Assembly: GCF_900240975.1 (NCBI RefSeq)
Contig: NZ_LT968776.1
Span: 248,001 to 312,000 of the forward strand
DNA from: Mycobacterium sp. 4858
GTDB taxonomy: Bacteria > Actinomycetota > Actinomycetes > Mycobacteriales > Mycobacteriaceae
DNA: 64,000 nt
Direction of reading: 5' to 3'
Shown here: piece by piece, positions 16,951 to 24,644 of the stretch
Position numbering within the stretch: the first letter of the stretch is position 1
Layout of the letters: each line of letters begins with the position of its first letter
Program-made: the position numbers and the translations under genes
The notes under the pieces: generated by a model
Database searches by the model: none
What the model was told of the DNA's origin: nothing
The model's input: the letters and a program-made list of their open reading frames with translations, nothing else

Positions 16951-18510
16951 ATGCCACCAGCCGACACCACGGCGAACACGACCGAGACGCTGGCCGGATT
17001 CGTCGACCGGCACGCACAGCAGCGGCCCGACGCCGTGGCCATCCGCTACGGCGAACGGCAGTGGTCCTGGGCCGACTGGGCCGAGCGGATCCGTCGCGTG
17101 GCCGGGGCGCTGCGCGCCGCCGGTGTGCAGCGGGGTCAGTGCGTGGCGTTTCTGGACAAGAACCACCCCGCCTGCCTCGAGGTGCTGTTCGCCGCCGCGT
17201 CGATCGGGGCGGTGACGACCATCGTCAACTGGCGCGTCATCGGCGACGAACTCGTGCACGTGCTCGATGACAGCGGGGCGCGGCTGCTCATCGTCGGCGC
17301 CGAGCTGCAGCCGGCGGCCGAGGCGGCCGCCGCACGGGTGCCCGGCGTGGAACGCATCGTCGCGGTGGGCGACGAGTACGAATCCCTGCTCGCCGCGGCG
17401 GCGCCCACCGAGGGCGACGCCGGCGTCGACGAGGGCGAGACCGCGCTGGTGATCTACAGCTCCGGCACCACGGGGCGACCCAAAGGCGTGCTGCTGAGCC
17501 AGCGCGCGCTGGTCAATCACGCGGCGAACCTGGCGCCGGAGTTCCCGTTCGGCGACGGGGACGCGAACCTGGTGGCCATGCCCCTGTTCCATGTCGGCGG
17601 AATCGGCTACGCGCTCTTCGGCATTCGCGCCGGGGTGCCGACGATCATGACCCGCGAACCCGACGCCGCCGCCCTGATCGGCGCGGTGCGGGCCGGGGCC
17701 ACCCATGCGTTCTTCGTCCCGCCGGTGATCGCCCGATTCCTCGACGCCGGCGAAGCGGCCCACGCCACGGTCGCGGGCCTGCGCTACATCGTGTACGGGG
17801 CGGCGCCCATGCCGCTGCCCCTGCTGCACCGGGCGCTGTCCACCTGGCCCGACACGCGATTCGTTCAGGTGTACGGGCAGACGGAACTGTGCGGCGCGGT
17901 CACCGCGCTCAGCGACGCCGACCACCGCGACTCCGCCCGTCCACACCTGCAGCTGGCGGCCGGAAAGGCGGTGCTGGGCACCGAGATCCGGGTCGTCGAT
18001 CCCGACACGGGTGTCGAGGTGCCCGCCGGGGAGCCCGGCGAGATCTGGGTACGCAGCAACCAGAACATGAGCGGCTATCTGAACCGGCCGGAGGCGACCG
18101 CCGAGACGATCACCGGCGACGACTGGGTGCGCACGGGCGACGTGGGGCGCCTGGACGCCGACGGCTACGTCTACATCGAGGACCGGCTCAGGGACATGAT
18201 CATCACCGGCGGGGAGAACGTGTACGGCCCCGAGGTGGAAAGCGTGCTCGTCGAGCACCCCGCCATCGCGGACGCCGCGGTGATCGGGGTGCCCGACGAC
18301 TTCTGGGGCGAATCGGTCAAGGCGATCGTGGTGGCTTCCGGCGAGGTCGACGAAAAAGACGTCATCGAGTTCTGCCGCCGTCACCTCGCCGGCTACAAGT
18401 GCCCGCGAACCGTGGAGTTCGTGGAGGCGCTACCCCGTAACGCGAGCGGAAAGATCCTCAAAACCCAGCTGCGCGAACCGTACTGGCGCGACCGGACGCG
18501 AGCGGTATGA
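16951..18510 (+). CDS. Acyl-CoA synthetase (FadD-type AMP-binding ligase)
   Basis: A 519-aa ANL-superfamily enzyme with all core motifs: YSSGTTGRPKG (phosphate loop), YGQTE, WVRTGDVGRLDADGY, the hinge RLRDMIITGGENVYG, and the catalytic Lys in PRNASGKILKTQL near the C-terminus. It activates a fatty or aromatic acid to the acyl-AMP and then CoA thioester. Length fits FadD enzymes of the FadD13 size class. It overlaps the next gene by 4 bases (ATGA). Confidence 0.92.
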   Translation: MPPADTTANTTETLAGFVDRHAQQRPDAVAIRYGERQWSWADWAERIRRVAGALRAAGVQRGQCVAFLDKNHPACLEVLFAAASIGAVTTIVNWRVIGDELVHVLDDSGARLLIVGAELQPAAEAAAARVPGVERIVAVGDEYESLLAAAAPTEGDAGVDEGETALVIYSSGTTGRPKGVLLSQRALVNHAANLAPEFPFGDGDANLVAMPLFHVGGIGYALFGIRAGVPTIMTREPDAAALIGAVRAGATHAFFVPPVIARFLDAGEAAHATVAGLRYIVYGAAPMPLPLLHRALSTWPDTRFVQVYGQTELCGAVTALSDADHRDSARPHLQLAAGKAVLGTEIRVVDPDTGVEVPAGEPGEIWVRSNQNMSGYLNRPEATAETITGDDWVRTGDVGRLDADGYVYIEDRLRDMIITGGENVYGPEVESVLVEHPAIADAAVIGVPDDFWGESVKAIVVASGEVDEKDVIEFCRRHLAGYKCPRTVEFVEALPRNASGKILKTQLREPYWRDRTRAV

Positions 18511-19298
18511 GCGCGCTGGTGGACGCGCATCGACGCGACTGCGCGATCAGCGTACTGGGCGGCCCGACCACGGTGCTGGACATCGCGGGCCACCGGCTGG
18601 TGATGGATCCGACGTTCGACCCGCCCGGCGTGCACGCCTACCTGACCAAGCTGACCGGGCCCGCTGTGAGCCCCGAGGCGCTCGGCCGGGTGGATGCGGT
18701 GTTGATCAGCCATGACCAGCATCCCGACAACCTCGACGACGACGGCCGCCGGATGGCCCTGGCCGCCCCGCTGGTGATCACCCACCCCGGCGCGGCGGGC
18801 CGGCTGGGCCCCCCGGCGTTGGGGGTGGCGCCCTGGCAGACCCACGAACTGTCCGGATCGCTTGACGTGCAAGCCGTTCCGGCCGTGCACGGCCCGGCCG
18901 ACGGACAGCGCGACGAAGGCGGCCACGTCAACTGCGAGGTGACCGGCTTCGTGCTGTCCGGGCCCGGCCTGCCCACCGTGTACCTCAGCGGAGACAACGC
19001 CTCGATCGCGGCGGTCAAGGACGTCGCCGACCGGGCGGGCGTCATCGACGTCGCCGTGCTGTTCGCGGGCGCGGCCAGCGTGCCCGCCAAAGAAGGCGGG
19101 CGACCGCTGACCCTGACCGCGGCCCGCGCGGCGGCCGCCGCCGAGATCCTGGGCGCCCGCGTGGTGATCCCCGCCCACGTCGACGGCTGGGCCCACTTCA
19201 CCGAGGGTGTCGACGAATTCGCCGCGGCGTTCGACCAGGCCGGGATCAGCGAGCGGTTACGGGTCACGCCCCACGGGGAGTGGATCGACCTGTGGTGA
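18507..19298 (+). CDS. Metallo-beta-lactamase-fold hydrolase (UlaG-like)
   Basis: A 263-aa protein with the MBL fold. The metal motif reads LISHDQHPDNLD where the classical form is HxHxDH, so the first metal site is altered; downstream AVPAVHGPA, YLSGDNA and VIPAHVDGWAHF supply the other ligands. It is translationally coupled to the acyl-CoA ligase and may hydrolyse its thioester or a lactone product; this is inference from position. Confidence 0.85.
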   Translation: MSALVDAHRRDCAISVLGGPTTVLDIAGHRLVMDPTFDPPGVHAYLTKLTGPAVSPEALGRVDAVLISHDQHPDNLDDDGRRMALAAPLVITHPGAAGRLGPPALGVAPWQTHELSGSLDVQAVPAVHGPADGQRDEGGHVNCEVTGFVLSGPGLPTVYLSGDNASIAAVKDVADRAGVIDVAVLFAGAASVPAKEGGRPLTLTAARAAAAAEILGARVVIPAHVDGWAHFTEGVDEFAAAFDQAGISERLRVTPHGEWIDLW

Positions 19299-19299
19299 T

Positions 19300-20139
19300 C
19301 TAGAGCCGCCCGTCGACCCGCAGGTCCGGGTGCACCCAATCGGGCGAGCGGCGCTCCTTGAACGCGCGGAAGCCCTCGCGCGCCTCGGCGTCACTCAGGC
19401 TGCTGGTCATGCCGATGCGGTCGTAGAGCCCCAGATAGCTGTCGATGCTGGACTTGATCACGCCGCGGGCGCGCGGCGCGGTGCGACAGCATTGCGCCAG
19501 TAGGTCTTTCGCCTCGGCGAGCAGGTCGTCGTGCGCGACCACGCGGGTGACCAGGCCCCAGTCCAGCGCCTCGGCCGCGGTGAGCACCCGTCCGGTGAAC
19601 ATCAGGTCGCGGGTGCGCACCGGCCCGATGACGCGGGTGAGCATCTGGCTGTAATAGGTGTCGGCGTAGCCGCGGAACAGTTCGGGCACGCGGAAGGTGG
19701 CCCGCTCGCTGACCACGGCCAGGTCGCTGCACAGCGCGATCTGGAACCCGCCGCCCTGACACAGGCCGTTTACCGCGGAAACGACTGGCTTCGCGGAGGT
19801 GCGCACCGCGTCGAACGGGGTGACGTCCATTCCCAGCGCGCCGCCGAAGGTGATCCAGTTGTCCGTGGCTCCGCCGCCGCCCATGTCGCCGCCGGGCGCG
19901 AAGACGTCGCCTGTCCCGGTGAGCAGCAGCCCGGCCAGGTCCGGGTCCTCGTTGACACGGCCCACGGCGTAACGGATTCCGAAGTACATCGCCGGCGTCA
20001 GGGCGTTGCGCGCCTCGGGCCGGTCGATGGTGCACACCGCGATCGACCCCTGGCGCTCGAGGGTCAGATAGGGGGTGCCGAGCCAGTCGCCCTCAGGCGG
20101 GCGGGGCGTGCTCTGGGATGTCGGCGGGATCTGCGCCAC
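19300..20139 (-). CDS. Enoyl-CoA hydratase/isomerase family protein
   Basis: A 279-aa crotonase. The CoA-binding strand IDRPEARNALTPAMY, the oxyanion-hole region GTGDVFAPGGDMGGGG and LCQGGGFQIALCSDLAVVSE are all present. The expected Glu of the hydratase pair is not evident in the usual places: the helix reads RVPELFRGYAD. The start is GTG 20139; a longer open frame exists but is not supported. It ends one base from the end of the convergent MBL gene and probably belongs to the same acyl-CoA pathway. Confidence 0.88.
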   Translation of the reverse strand: MAQIPPTSQSTPRPPEGDWLGTPYLTLERQGSIAVCTIDRPEARNALTPAMYFGIRYAVGRVNEDPDLAGLLLTGTGDVFAPGGDMGGGGATDNWITFGGALGMDVTPFDAVRTSAKPVVSAVNGLCQGGGFQIALCSDLAVVSERATFRVPELFRGYADTYYSQMLTRVIGPVRTRDLMFTGRVLTAAEALDWGLVTRVVAHDDLLAEAKDLLAQCCRTAPRARGVIKSSIDSYLGLYDRIGMTSSLSDAEAREGFRAFKERRSPDWVHPDLRVDGRL

Positions 20140-20195
20140 GGGACTCCTCGTGCGTCGGTCGCTACTGTCGCTCTTACAGTAGCCCCGGCGGCCGG

Positions 20196-20489
20196 TCAGG
20201 CATACGGCAGCGTCGCCGTGGCGCTGGTGGTGGCCGCGTCGTCGAGCAACGCCGCGAGCGCGCTCTGCAGCGTGGCTGTGGCTTGCCCCACCGGCCGCTC
20301 GCAGTATCTGCAGGTCGCCTTGAACTGCGGCTGGTCGTCTTCGTCCGGCCAGAACCGGCGCGGCCCCGCCTGCGCGCCGGGGTCGTAGGCGACCGACTGA
20401 TGGGGAGCGTCCTTGAGCAGCCTGCCCACCGGATGGCCTTGCGGGCACTCGAGTTTGAGGATGCCGATGCCTTCTTGGTTTCCTGCCAT
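20196..20489 (-). CDS. Small putative zinc-binding hypothetical protein
   Basis: A 97-aa protein starting MAGNQEGIGILKLECPQGHP. It has one Cys near the start (LECPQGHPVG) and a CxxC later (ATCRYCERPVG), an arrangement that could bind one metal ion with the nearby His. An internal FWPDEDDQPQFKA stretch is acidic. No family recognised. It lies 56 bp upstream of the enoyl-CoA hydratase gene on the same strand. Confidence 0.6.
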   Translation of the reverse strand: MAGNQEGIGILKLECPQGHPVGRLLKDAPHQSVAYDPGAQAGPRRFWPDEDDQPQFKATCRYCERPVGQATATLQSALAALLDDAATTSATATLPYA

Positions 20490-20616
20490 CTCCACCGTCC
20501 CTTGTCGAGCGCACCCAGCCGCGGTCTTATGGTGGCCCACTGGGTGCGACCAGGCAAGGGTGTCGGGCACCCTCCGACGCTTCCGAAGACTGGGAATATC
20601 CCCGATATCAGGCGTT

Positions 20617-21591
20617 TCAGTGAGATCCCATGTCGACGGTCCAGTAATGCCCCCTGGGGCCGCCGGCGAAGTGCGCCGCACCGGCATCGGTGAGGCCACA
20701 GTTCAGGATCAGGTTGCGGTGACCCCAATTGTTCTTGCCGCCGTCATCTTGCATCCAGAACTGCACGGCGGCCGCTTCCGAGGGGAACCCATCGGCGACG
20801 ATCTCGCCCGTATTGGAGTATCCGGCCTGGGTGATGGGCCCACCCTGGTCCGTGGTCAGGCCACCACTCGCGGTCTTGTGCATGTTCGGGAAATTGTCGA
20901 CCGTACTGGCGTCCATATTGGCGATGAAGCCGTTATGGGTGGCCGCCGTGTTGTCCAAGGCCCCCGAATCGGCGAAGGGTTTCGGGCAAGGTTTCGTAAG
21001 CGCGCCGGAGGTATCCCATTTGGTGCCGTCCTTGTCCGTGGGGTGCGGGAGGTACTTGCCCGGGTTCACCCGGGCGTCGTTGACTGCGGCGAGTAAGGCC
21101 GCATCTGGCCCGCCGCTTCCGGGGGCCGCTTTGGCGCCACCGGGATTGAAGCCGGCCTCGGGTTTGAGGCCGCCGGTGTTGCCGACACCGGCGTCGGCGT
21201 TCTCCTGCCACGTTTGTTGCCGCCGTTGCGGACTCACGCACACCGCATCGCCGTCGAACGCCTCGCGCCACACCAAACCAGAAGTGCAGGTCTTGGGCCC
21301 ATAAGCGCCGCCACCGGGCACATAGCCCACACCCTTTGCCGCAGCATTGTTTTCGTCCTGGACGGTCTGGGCGATGTTCGAGGGTACGCAAACCATATCG
21401 CCCGGTCGCGCTTTGCGCGGAACCAAATTGGCCATGTCGTTGGGAATGCAATTACCGTTCGCCGACGCGGCCGGTAACCCCGTCACACCGCTCAGCACGG
21501 TGGCCGCCGCCACCCACAACGGCAACATGGGCAGCCGCATCCCGGCTAGGAGCGGGTTACGCGCAGCTTGCAGTGTCGTACTCACCGACAT
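20617..21591 (-). CDS. Secreted CAP/SCP-domain protein with Cys/Trp repeat module
   Basis: A 324-aa protein. Residues 1-45 form a signal peptide ending LPAASANGNC. Two copies of a ~35-residue module follow: a degenerate one (LVPRKARPGDMVCVPSNIA) and a full one (CTSGLVWREAFDGDAVCV). A Gly/Pro linker leads to a CAP domain at about 165-324, with VNDARVNPGKYLP, ATHNGFIANMD, a TGEIVADG strand and WGHRNLILNCG, i.e. the His/Glu pocket typical of CAP proteins. It should act outside the cytoplasmic membrane. The N-terminal part is closely similar to that of the divergent gene at 23839. A conserved promoter element lies just upstream. Confidence 0.85.
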   Translation of the reverse strand: MSVSTTLQAARNPLLAGMRLPMLPLWVAAATVLSGVTGLPAASANGNCIPNDMANLVPRKARPGDMVCVPSNIAQTVQDENNAAAKGVGYVPGGGAYGPKTCTSGLVWREAFDGDAVCVSPQRRQQTWQENADAGVGNTGGLKPEAGFNPGGAKAAPGSGGPDAALLAAVNDARVNPGKYLPHPTDKDGTKWDTSGALTKPCPKPFADSGALDNTAATHNGFIANMDASTVDNFPNMHKTASGGLTTDQGGPITQAGYSNTGEIVADGFPSEAAAVQFWMQDDGGKNNWGHRNLILNCGLTDAGAAHFAGGPRGHYWTVDMGSH

Positions 21592-21622
21592 GAGAAGCTC
21601 CTCTCAATTCACCTGTTGCCTG

Positions 21623-21666
21623 ACGCTATTCGCGGCGGGGTGTTGGAGAAATAGGGTGTTTCCCTA
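21623..21666 (-). promoter_or_regulatory. Promoter of CAP-repeat gene with TAGGG palindrome
   Basis: On the minus strand TAGGGAAACACCCTA (21666 to 21652) is a 15-bp palindrome (TAGGG-N5-CCCTA). Twenty-three bases after it comes TAGCGT (21628 to 21623), a TAnnnT -10 hexamer, and the gene starts 31 bases later. The same layout recurs upstream of 22967, 23616 and 23839. Confidence 0.6.
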
Positions 21667-21717
21667 CCGGTTTCGCGTGGAACGCACATCAAAGCGGTTC
21701 GGGAAAGGCGCACGCAA

Positions 21718-22191
21718 CTAGCCGATGTCGTTGGGCGGCGGCGGGTACGGCGGGCAGTAACCCGCGTGCTGCTGTGCACCGAGAACCGTGCCGCACCGAT
21801 ACCCATTCCAGTCGAGGTTTTCTCGCCGGGTGTCTGGCGTTACGCAAACCGTGTCGCCGTCGAACGCCTCCCGCCACACCGATCCCTGCTTACAACTCTG
21901 TGGCCCGTACGGGCCGTTGGGATCGCGCCGGTCGGCGGCTGCGGCGTTCTCTTGTGCTGTGCGGGTGCGGTCACCCGGGCGAACACACACAGCGTCGCCG
22001 ACCCGCGCCTCCCGCCAGACCAGGCCCTGGACACAGGTATTGGGTCCGTAGGGCAGGTTCGGGTCCGCGTGCGACGGAGCTACCCCGAAAGCGATTGCGC
22101 CCGCGGCCACCGCCGCCAACAGGTAGCAGGTATGGGCAAGCTTGTGCAGGTCGACTCCGGCACTGCGGGTCAGGCGATGTGAAACTGGCAT
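21718..22191 (-). CDS. Secreted protein made of two Cys/Trp repeats
   Basis: A 157-aa protein with a signal peptide (AHTCYLLAAVAAGAIAFG, cut near SHADPN) and then two copies of the module: CVQGLVWREARVGDAVCV and CKQGSVWREAFDGDTVCV, each followed by an R-rich, N-ending helix. It ends in a short Cys-containing Pro-rich tail (GYCPPYPPPPNDIG). There is no extra C-terminal domain, so it shows the minimal form of the family. It lies 77 bp after the gene at 22269-22967, without its own TAGGG element, and is probably transcribed with it. Confidence 0.75.
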   Translation of the reverse strand: MPVSHRLTRSAGVDLHKLAHTCYLLAAVAAGAIAFGVAPSHADPNLPYGPNTCVQGLVWREARVGDAVCVRPGDRTRTAQENAAAADRRDPNGPYGPQSCKQGSVWREAFDGDTVCVTPDTRRENLDWNGYRCGTVLGAQQHAGYCPPYPPPPNDIG

Positions 22192-22268
22192 GAGACGCTC
22201 CCCTCTTGTGGCCCTGCCGGAAGTCACCGCAGCTGCTGCATCAAAGCGAATACTGCTGCAGTAGAAAG

Positions 22269-22967
22269 TTATTGGTCACAGACGAACTTTCCGACCGCGT
22301 CCCAGTTGCCGCTGTGGATACCCGCGTTTCCAGGACCGAAGTCTTCATAGCCGCCACGCGCGCTGCCGTCGGGGTGGATCATGCCGGCGTATCGACTGTT
22401 CCAGCCGTTGTCCCAGACCACGGCGAAGCCGATGTCACTGCCCCTGATCCCGGGGCCGGCGCTTATCCTCCCCTTGACCTCGGGTCCGCCGTGCCCCTCG
22501 AAACTGGCCTGGCCGGTCAACGACGTGTACGCGAAGACTTTGTAGCCGTTGTCTTCGGCGAGGAGGAGTTCTTCACTGACGCCACGCCACTTCTGGCACG
22601 CGCCGGTGGCGCTGACCGTGCGGGAGGCGGCGGCCGCGTTGTCGGCGGCCGCCTGGTCGCGCACATCGGGCGTCACGCAGACCGCGTCACCCGAATAGGC
22701 ATTGCGCCAAACGAAACCGGGCTTGCAGGCGTTGCCACCACCGGGTTGGACGTTTTGTGCCGCGACGGCGTTCTGCTGTGCGGTCTTGTCCCTGACCTCG
22801 GGGGTGACACACACTGCATCGCCTGGGCGAGCGGCGCGCCAGACGAACCCCGGCTTGCAGGCCGGAGCCGGCGGGTCGGCCGTCGCAGCCGGTGCTTCGA
22901 CGATCAGAGTCGCGCCGCAAAGGACGATCGTGCAGAGCGCTGTCCACGGCATGGGTTTGGTCAACAT
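22269..22967 (-). CDS. Secreted Cys/Trp-repeat protein with unknown C-terminal domain
   Basis: A 232-aa protein. A signal peptide (residues 1-31, ending PAATADPP) precedes two module copies (CKPGFVWRAARPGDAVCV and CKPGFVWRNAYSGDAVCV). The C-terminal ~110 residues begin CQKWRGVSEELLLAEDNG and contain strand-like blocks (YKVFAYTSLTGQASFEGHGG, FAVVWDNGWNSRYAGMIHPD) and a final Cys; two Cys could close this domain. I do not recognise it. It heads the minus-strand group and has the conserved upstream element. Confidence 0.75.
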   Translation of the reverse strand: MLTKPMPWTALCTIVLCGATLIVEAPAATADPPAPACKPGFVWRAARPGDAVCVTPEVRDKTAQQNAVAAQNVQPGGGNACKPGFVWRNAYSGDAVCVTPDVRDQAAADNAAAASRTVSATGACQKWRGVSEELLLAEDNGYKVFAYTSLTGQASFEGHGGPEVKGRISAGPGIRGSDIGFAVVWDNGWNSRYAGMIHPDGSARGGYEDFGPGNAGIHSGNWDAVGKFVCDQ

Positions 22968-23012
22968 GGCCGTCCTTTCGGCTACGCATGGGATCGACAG
23001 CGTGCGGCTCCC

Positions 23013-23057
23013 ACGCTAGGCGCGGCCAAGCGGCGGGTGATATCAGTGGTTTCCCTA
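23013..23057 (-). promoter_or_regulatory. Promoter of Cys/Trp-repeat gene with TAGGGAAAC element
   Basis: Minus strand: TAGGGAAACCACTGA (23057 to 23043), then 24 bases to TAGCGT (23018 to 23013). The second half of the palindrome is degenerate here, but the TAGGGAAAC core and its distance to the -10 are kept. Confidence 0.55.
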
Positions 23058-23118
23058 TACTTTGGCGTCGCCCTGCGACGCTGCCCCGCACAAGCAAGGG
23101 TGCCCCGCAGGACCAGCC

Positions 23119-23616
23119 CTACATAGGTTGGACGGACTGTGTGCTCACCTGCATGCCGTGGCCGGTGCGGTCATTGGTGAAGGTGACGGTGTCGACGGTC
23201 GCCGTGACGGTCCAGCCTTGAGCCTCGTATGTCCCGGGTCCCAGCTCAACCTTGCCGGCAAGCGCCCCAAGGTCGGCGTCCACGAATTGGAATTTGCCGT
23301 CGGCACTGACGCTTACGGTATGAAACGGCTGACCACTGGCGCGAGGGGGCCAGCGGTCGGCGGAGGTTTGGCAGGCGACCAGTTCGGCGCTGATGGAACA
23401 ACCGATAGCGTTCGAGGCCGTGGTCACGCGCACGTAGCCCTGCTCGTTGGCGGTCAAGGTACTGGGAGGTGTTGGCGGCGGCGAGGTCGAGGCCAGCTGA
23501 TACGACTCCGACGCGGTACTCGCCACGGTGGTCGCCGCTGCCAGGGCCAGTGCGAATACGGCAAGCAGCGGCACGATCACGCATCGGACGTCCCGGGCGC
23601 TGACTCGGTTCCGCAT
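23119..23616 (-). CDS. Secreted hypothetical protein
   Basis: A 165-aa protein with an N-terminal hydrophobic segment (VIVPLLAVFALALAAATTVA), then a Pro-rich linker (TSPPPTPPSTL) and a beta-rich domain holding two Cys (IGCSISAELVACQTSADRW). There are no Cys/Trp repeats. The end (WTVTATVDTVTFTNDRTGHG) looks like paired strands. It may be membrane-anchored or cleaved after the segment. Its promoter carries a variant of the TAGGG element, so it belongs to the same putative regulon. Confidence 0.72.
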   Translation of the reverse strand: MRNRVSARDVRCVIVPLLAVFALALAAATTVASTASESYQLASTSPPPTPPSTLTANEQGYVRVTTASNAIGCSISAELVACQTSADRWPPRASGQPFHTVSVSADGKFQFVDADLGALAGKVELGPGTYEAQGWTVTATVDTVTFTNDRTGHGMQVSTQSVQPM

Positions 23617-23653
23617 CCGACCCCTGTCGCTCGGAGGTTCGAGGTAGCGACCG

Positions 23654-23697
23654 ATGGTAGCGCTAATTGGTCCGCGCCACATCAGGGAAAACCCCTA
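23654..23697 (-). promoter_or_regulatory. Promoter with TAGGG-type palindrome variant
   Basis: The sequence CAGGGAAAACCCCTA (read on +, 23683-23697) is a near copy of the palindrome. On the gene's strand it is followed after 23 bases by TACCAT (23659 to 23654), a TAnnnT -10. Confidence 0.5.
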
Positions 23698-23764
23698 CAT
23701 TGCCGACGGCTTTCGGCGAGCGGCCGCGGAACGCGGGGCCCTGCGGCGCCAGTCCGGAATTGGG

Positions 23765-23809
23765 TAGGGAAACTCCGTATTCCATCCCCATCGCTGGCGG
23801 CGTTAGCTT
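23765..23809 (+). promoter_or_regulatory. Promoter of divergent repeat gene with TAGGGAAAC element
   Basis: TAGGGAAACTCCGTA (23765-23779) is followed 24 bases later by TAGCTT (23804-23809), then GAAGGG as a ribosome-binding site and the ATG at 23839. Layout matches the three minus-strand promoters of the cluster. Confidence 0.6.
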
Positions 23810-23838
23810 CCCAATGACGACCAGAAGGGCATACGTCG

Positions 23839-24594
23839 ATGGGAGTTGTTCTCATGTCTTGTCATGCGCCAGCAGGGGGCACTTCCCTGGCACAGCCCGG
23901 CCGCGAGGCAACGCGGGCAGCACGCAACCTGGGCGTGCGTTTGATACCCGTGCTCTATGCGGTCGCTGTTACCGCCCTGGGCCCGGTGGCCGCGCCCACC
24001 GCTTCGGCGAATGGCGGCTGCATTCCCGGAGACGCACCCGGGCTGGTTCCGCGTCAGGCCCGGCCCGGTGACAACGTCTGCGTCTCGCCCGCAATAGCCG
24101 CCGAGGTCCAGACCGAGAATGCCGCCGCAGCCGACGGCAAGGGCTACGCCGGCGGGGGCGCATACGGCCCCAAGACATGCGTTTCAGGGTTGGTGTGGCG
24201 CGAGGCATACGACGGCGACGCGGTGTGCGTCACCCCGCAACGGCGCACCGAAACGTGGCAGGAGAACGCGAACGCCGGGGTCGGCGCCACCGGCGGATTG
24301 AAGCCGCAGACCAATTCCCCTGCGGCGGGCGCGCATACGGTCACCTACCAGGTCCTTGGCGCGGGCGATGTCTTCTCCGCCATTCCCGACCCCGGCACCC
24401 CGGTATACCCCGCCAGCACCACCACGTGGGTACCGACGCCGTGGTCGCAGACCGTGCAGGTCACGGGAAGCAAGTTCCTGGCCTTGAATTACACCGATCA
24501 CCACGGTACGCATGACTGCTCGATCCTGGTAGACGGCCAACCCGTCCACCTCACCGAGCACACGCCGGGACGCTGCGCCTACCAGATGCCCTGA
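23839..24594 (+). CDS. Secreted Cys/Trp-repeat protein with MmpS-like C-terminal domain
   Basis: A 251-aa protein with a longer N-region than usual, a hydrophobic segment (RLIPVLYAVAVTALG), then ASANGGCIPGD. The two modules (LVPRQARPGDNVCVSP and CVSGLVWREAYDGDAVCV) and the TWQENAxAGVG linker are almost identical to those of the CAP-domain protein at 20617, pointing to recent duplication with domain exchange. The last ~95 residues (TVTYQVLGAGDVF ... HDCSILVDGQPV) resemble the extracytoplasmic beta domain of MmpS proteins. The promoter spacing supports the ATG at 23839; GTG 23935 is an alternative. Confidence 0.78.
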   Translation: MGVVLMSCHAPAGGTSLAQPGREATRAARNLGVRLIPVLYAVAVTALGPVAAPTASANGGCIPGDAPGLVPRQARPGDNVCVSPAIAAEVQTENAAAADGKGYAGGGAYGPKTCVSGLVWREAYDGDAVCVTPQRRTETWQENANAGVGATGGLKPQTNSPAAGAHTVTYQVLGAGDVFSAIPDPGTPVYPASTTTWVPTPWSQTVQVTGSKFLALNYTDHHGTHDCSILVDGQPVHLTEHTPGRCAYQMP

Positions 24595-24644
24595 TCTCTG
24601 TGCGGCCGCGACGCGCCTGGGCAAATCGGTAGCCGAATCCGTTG

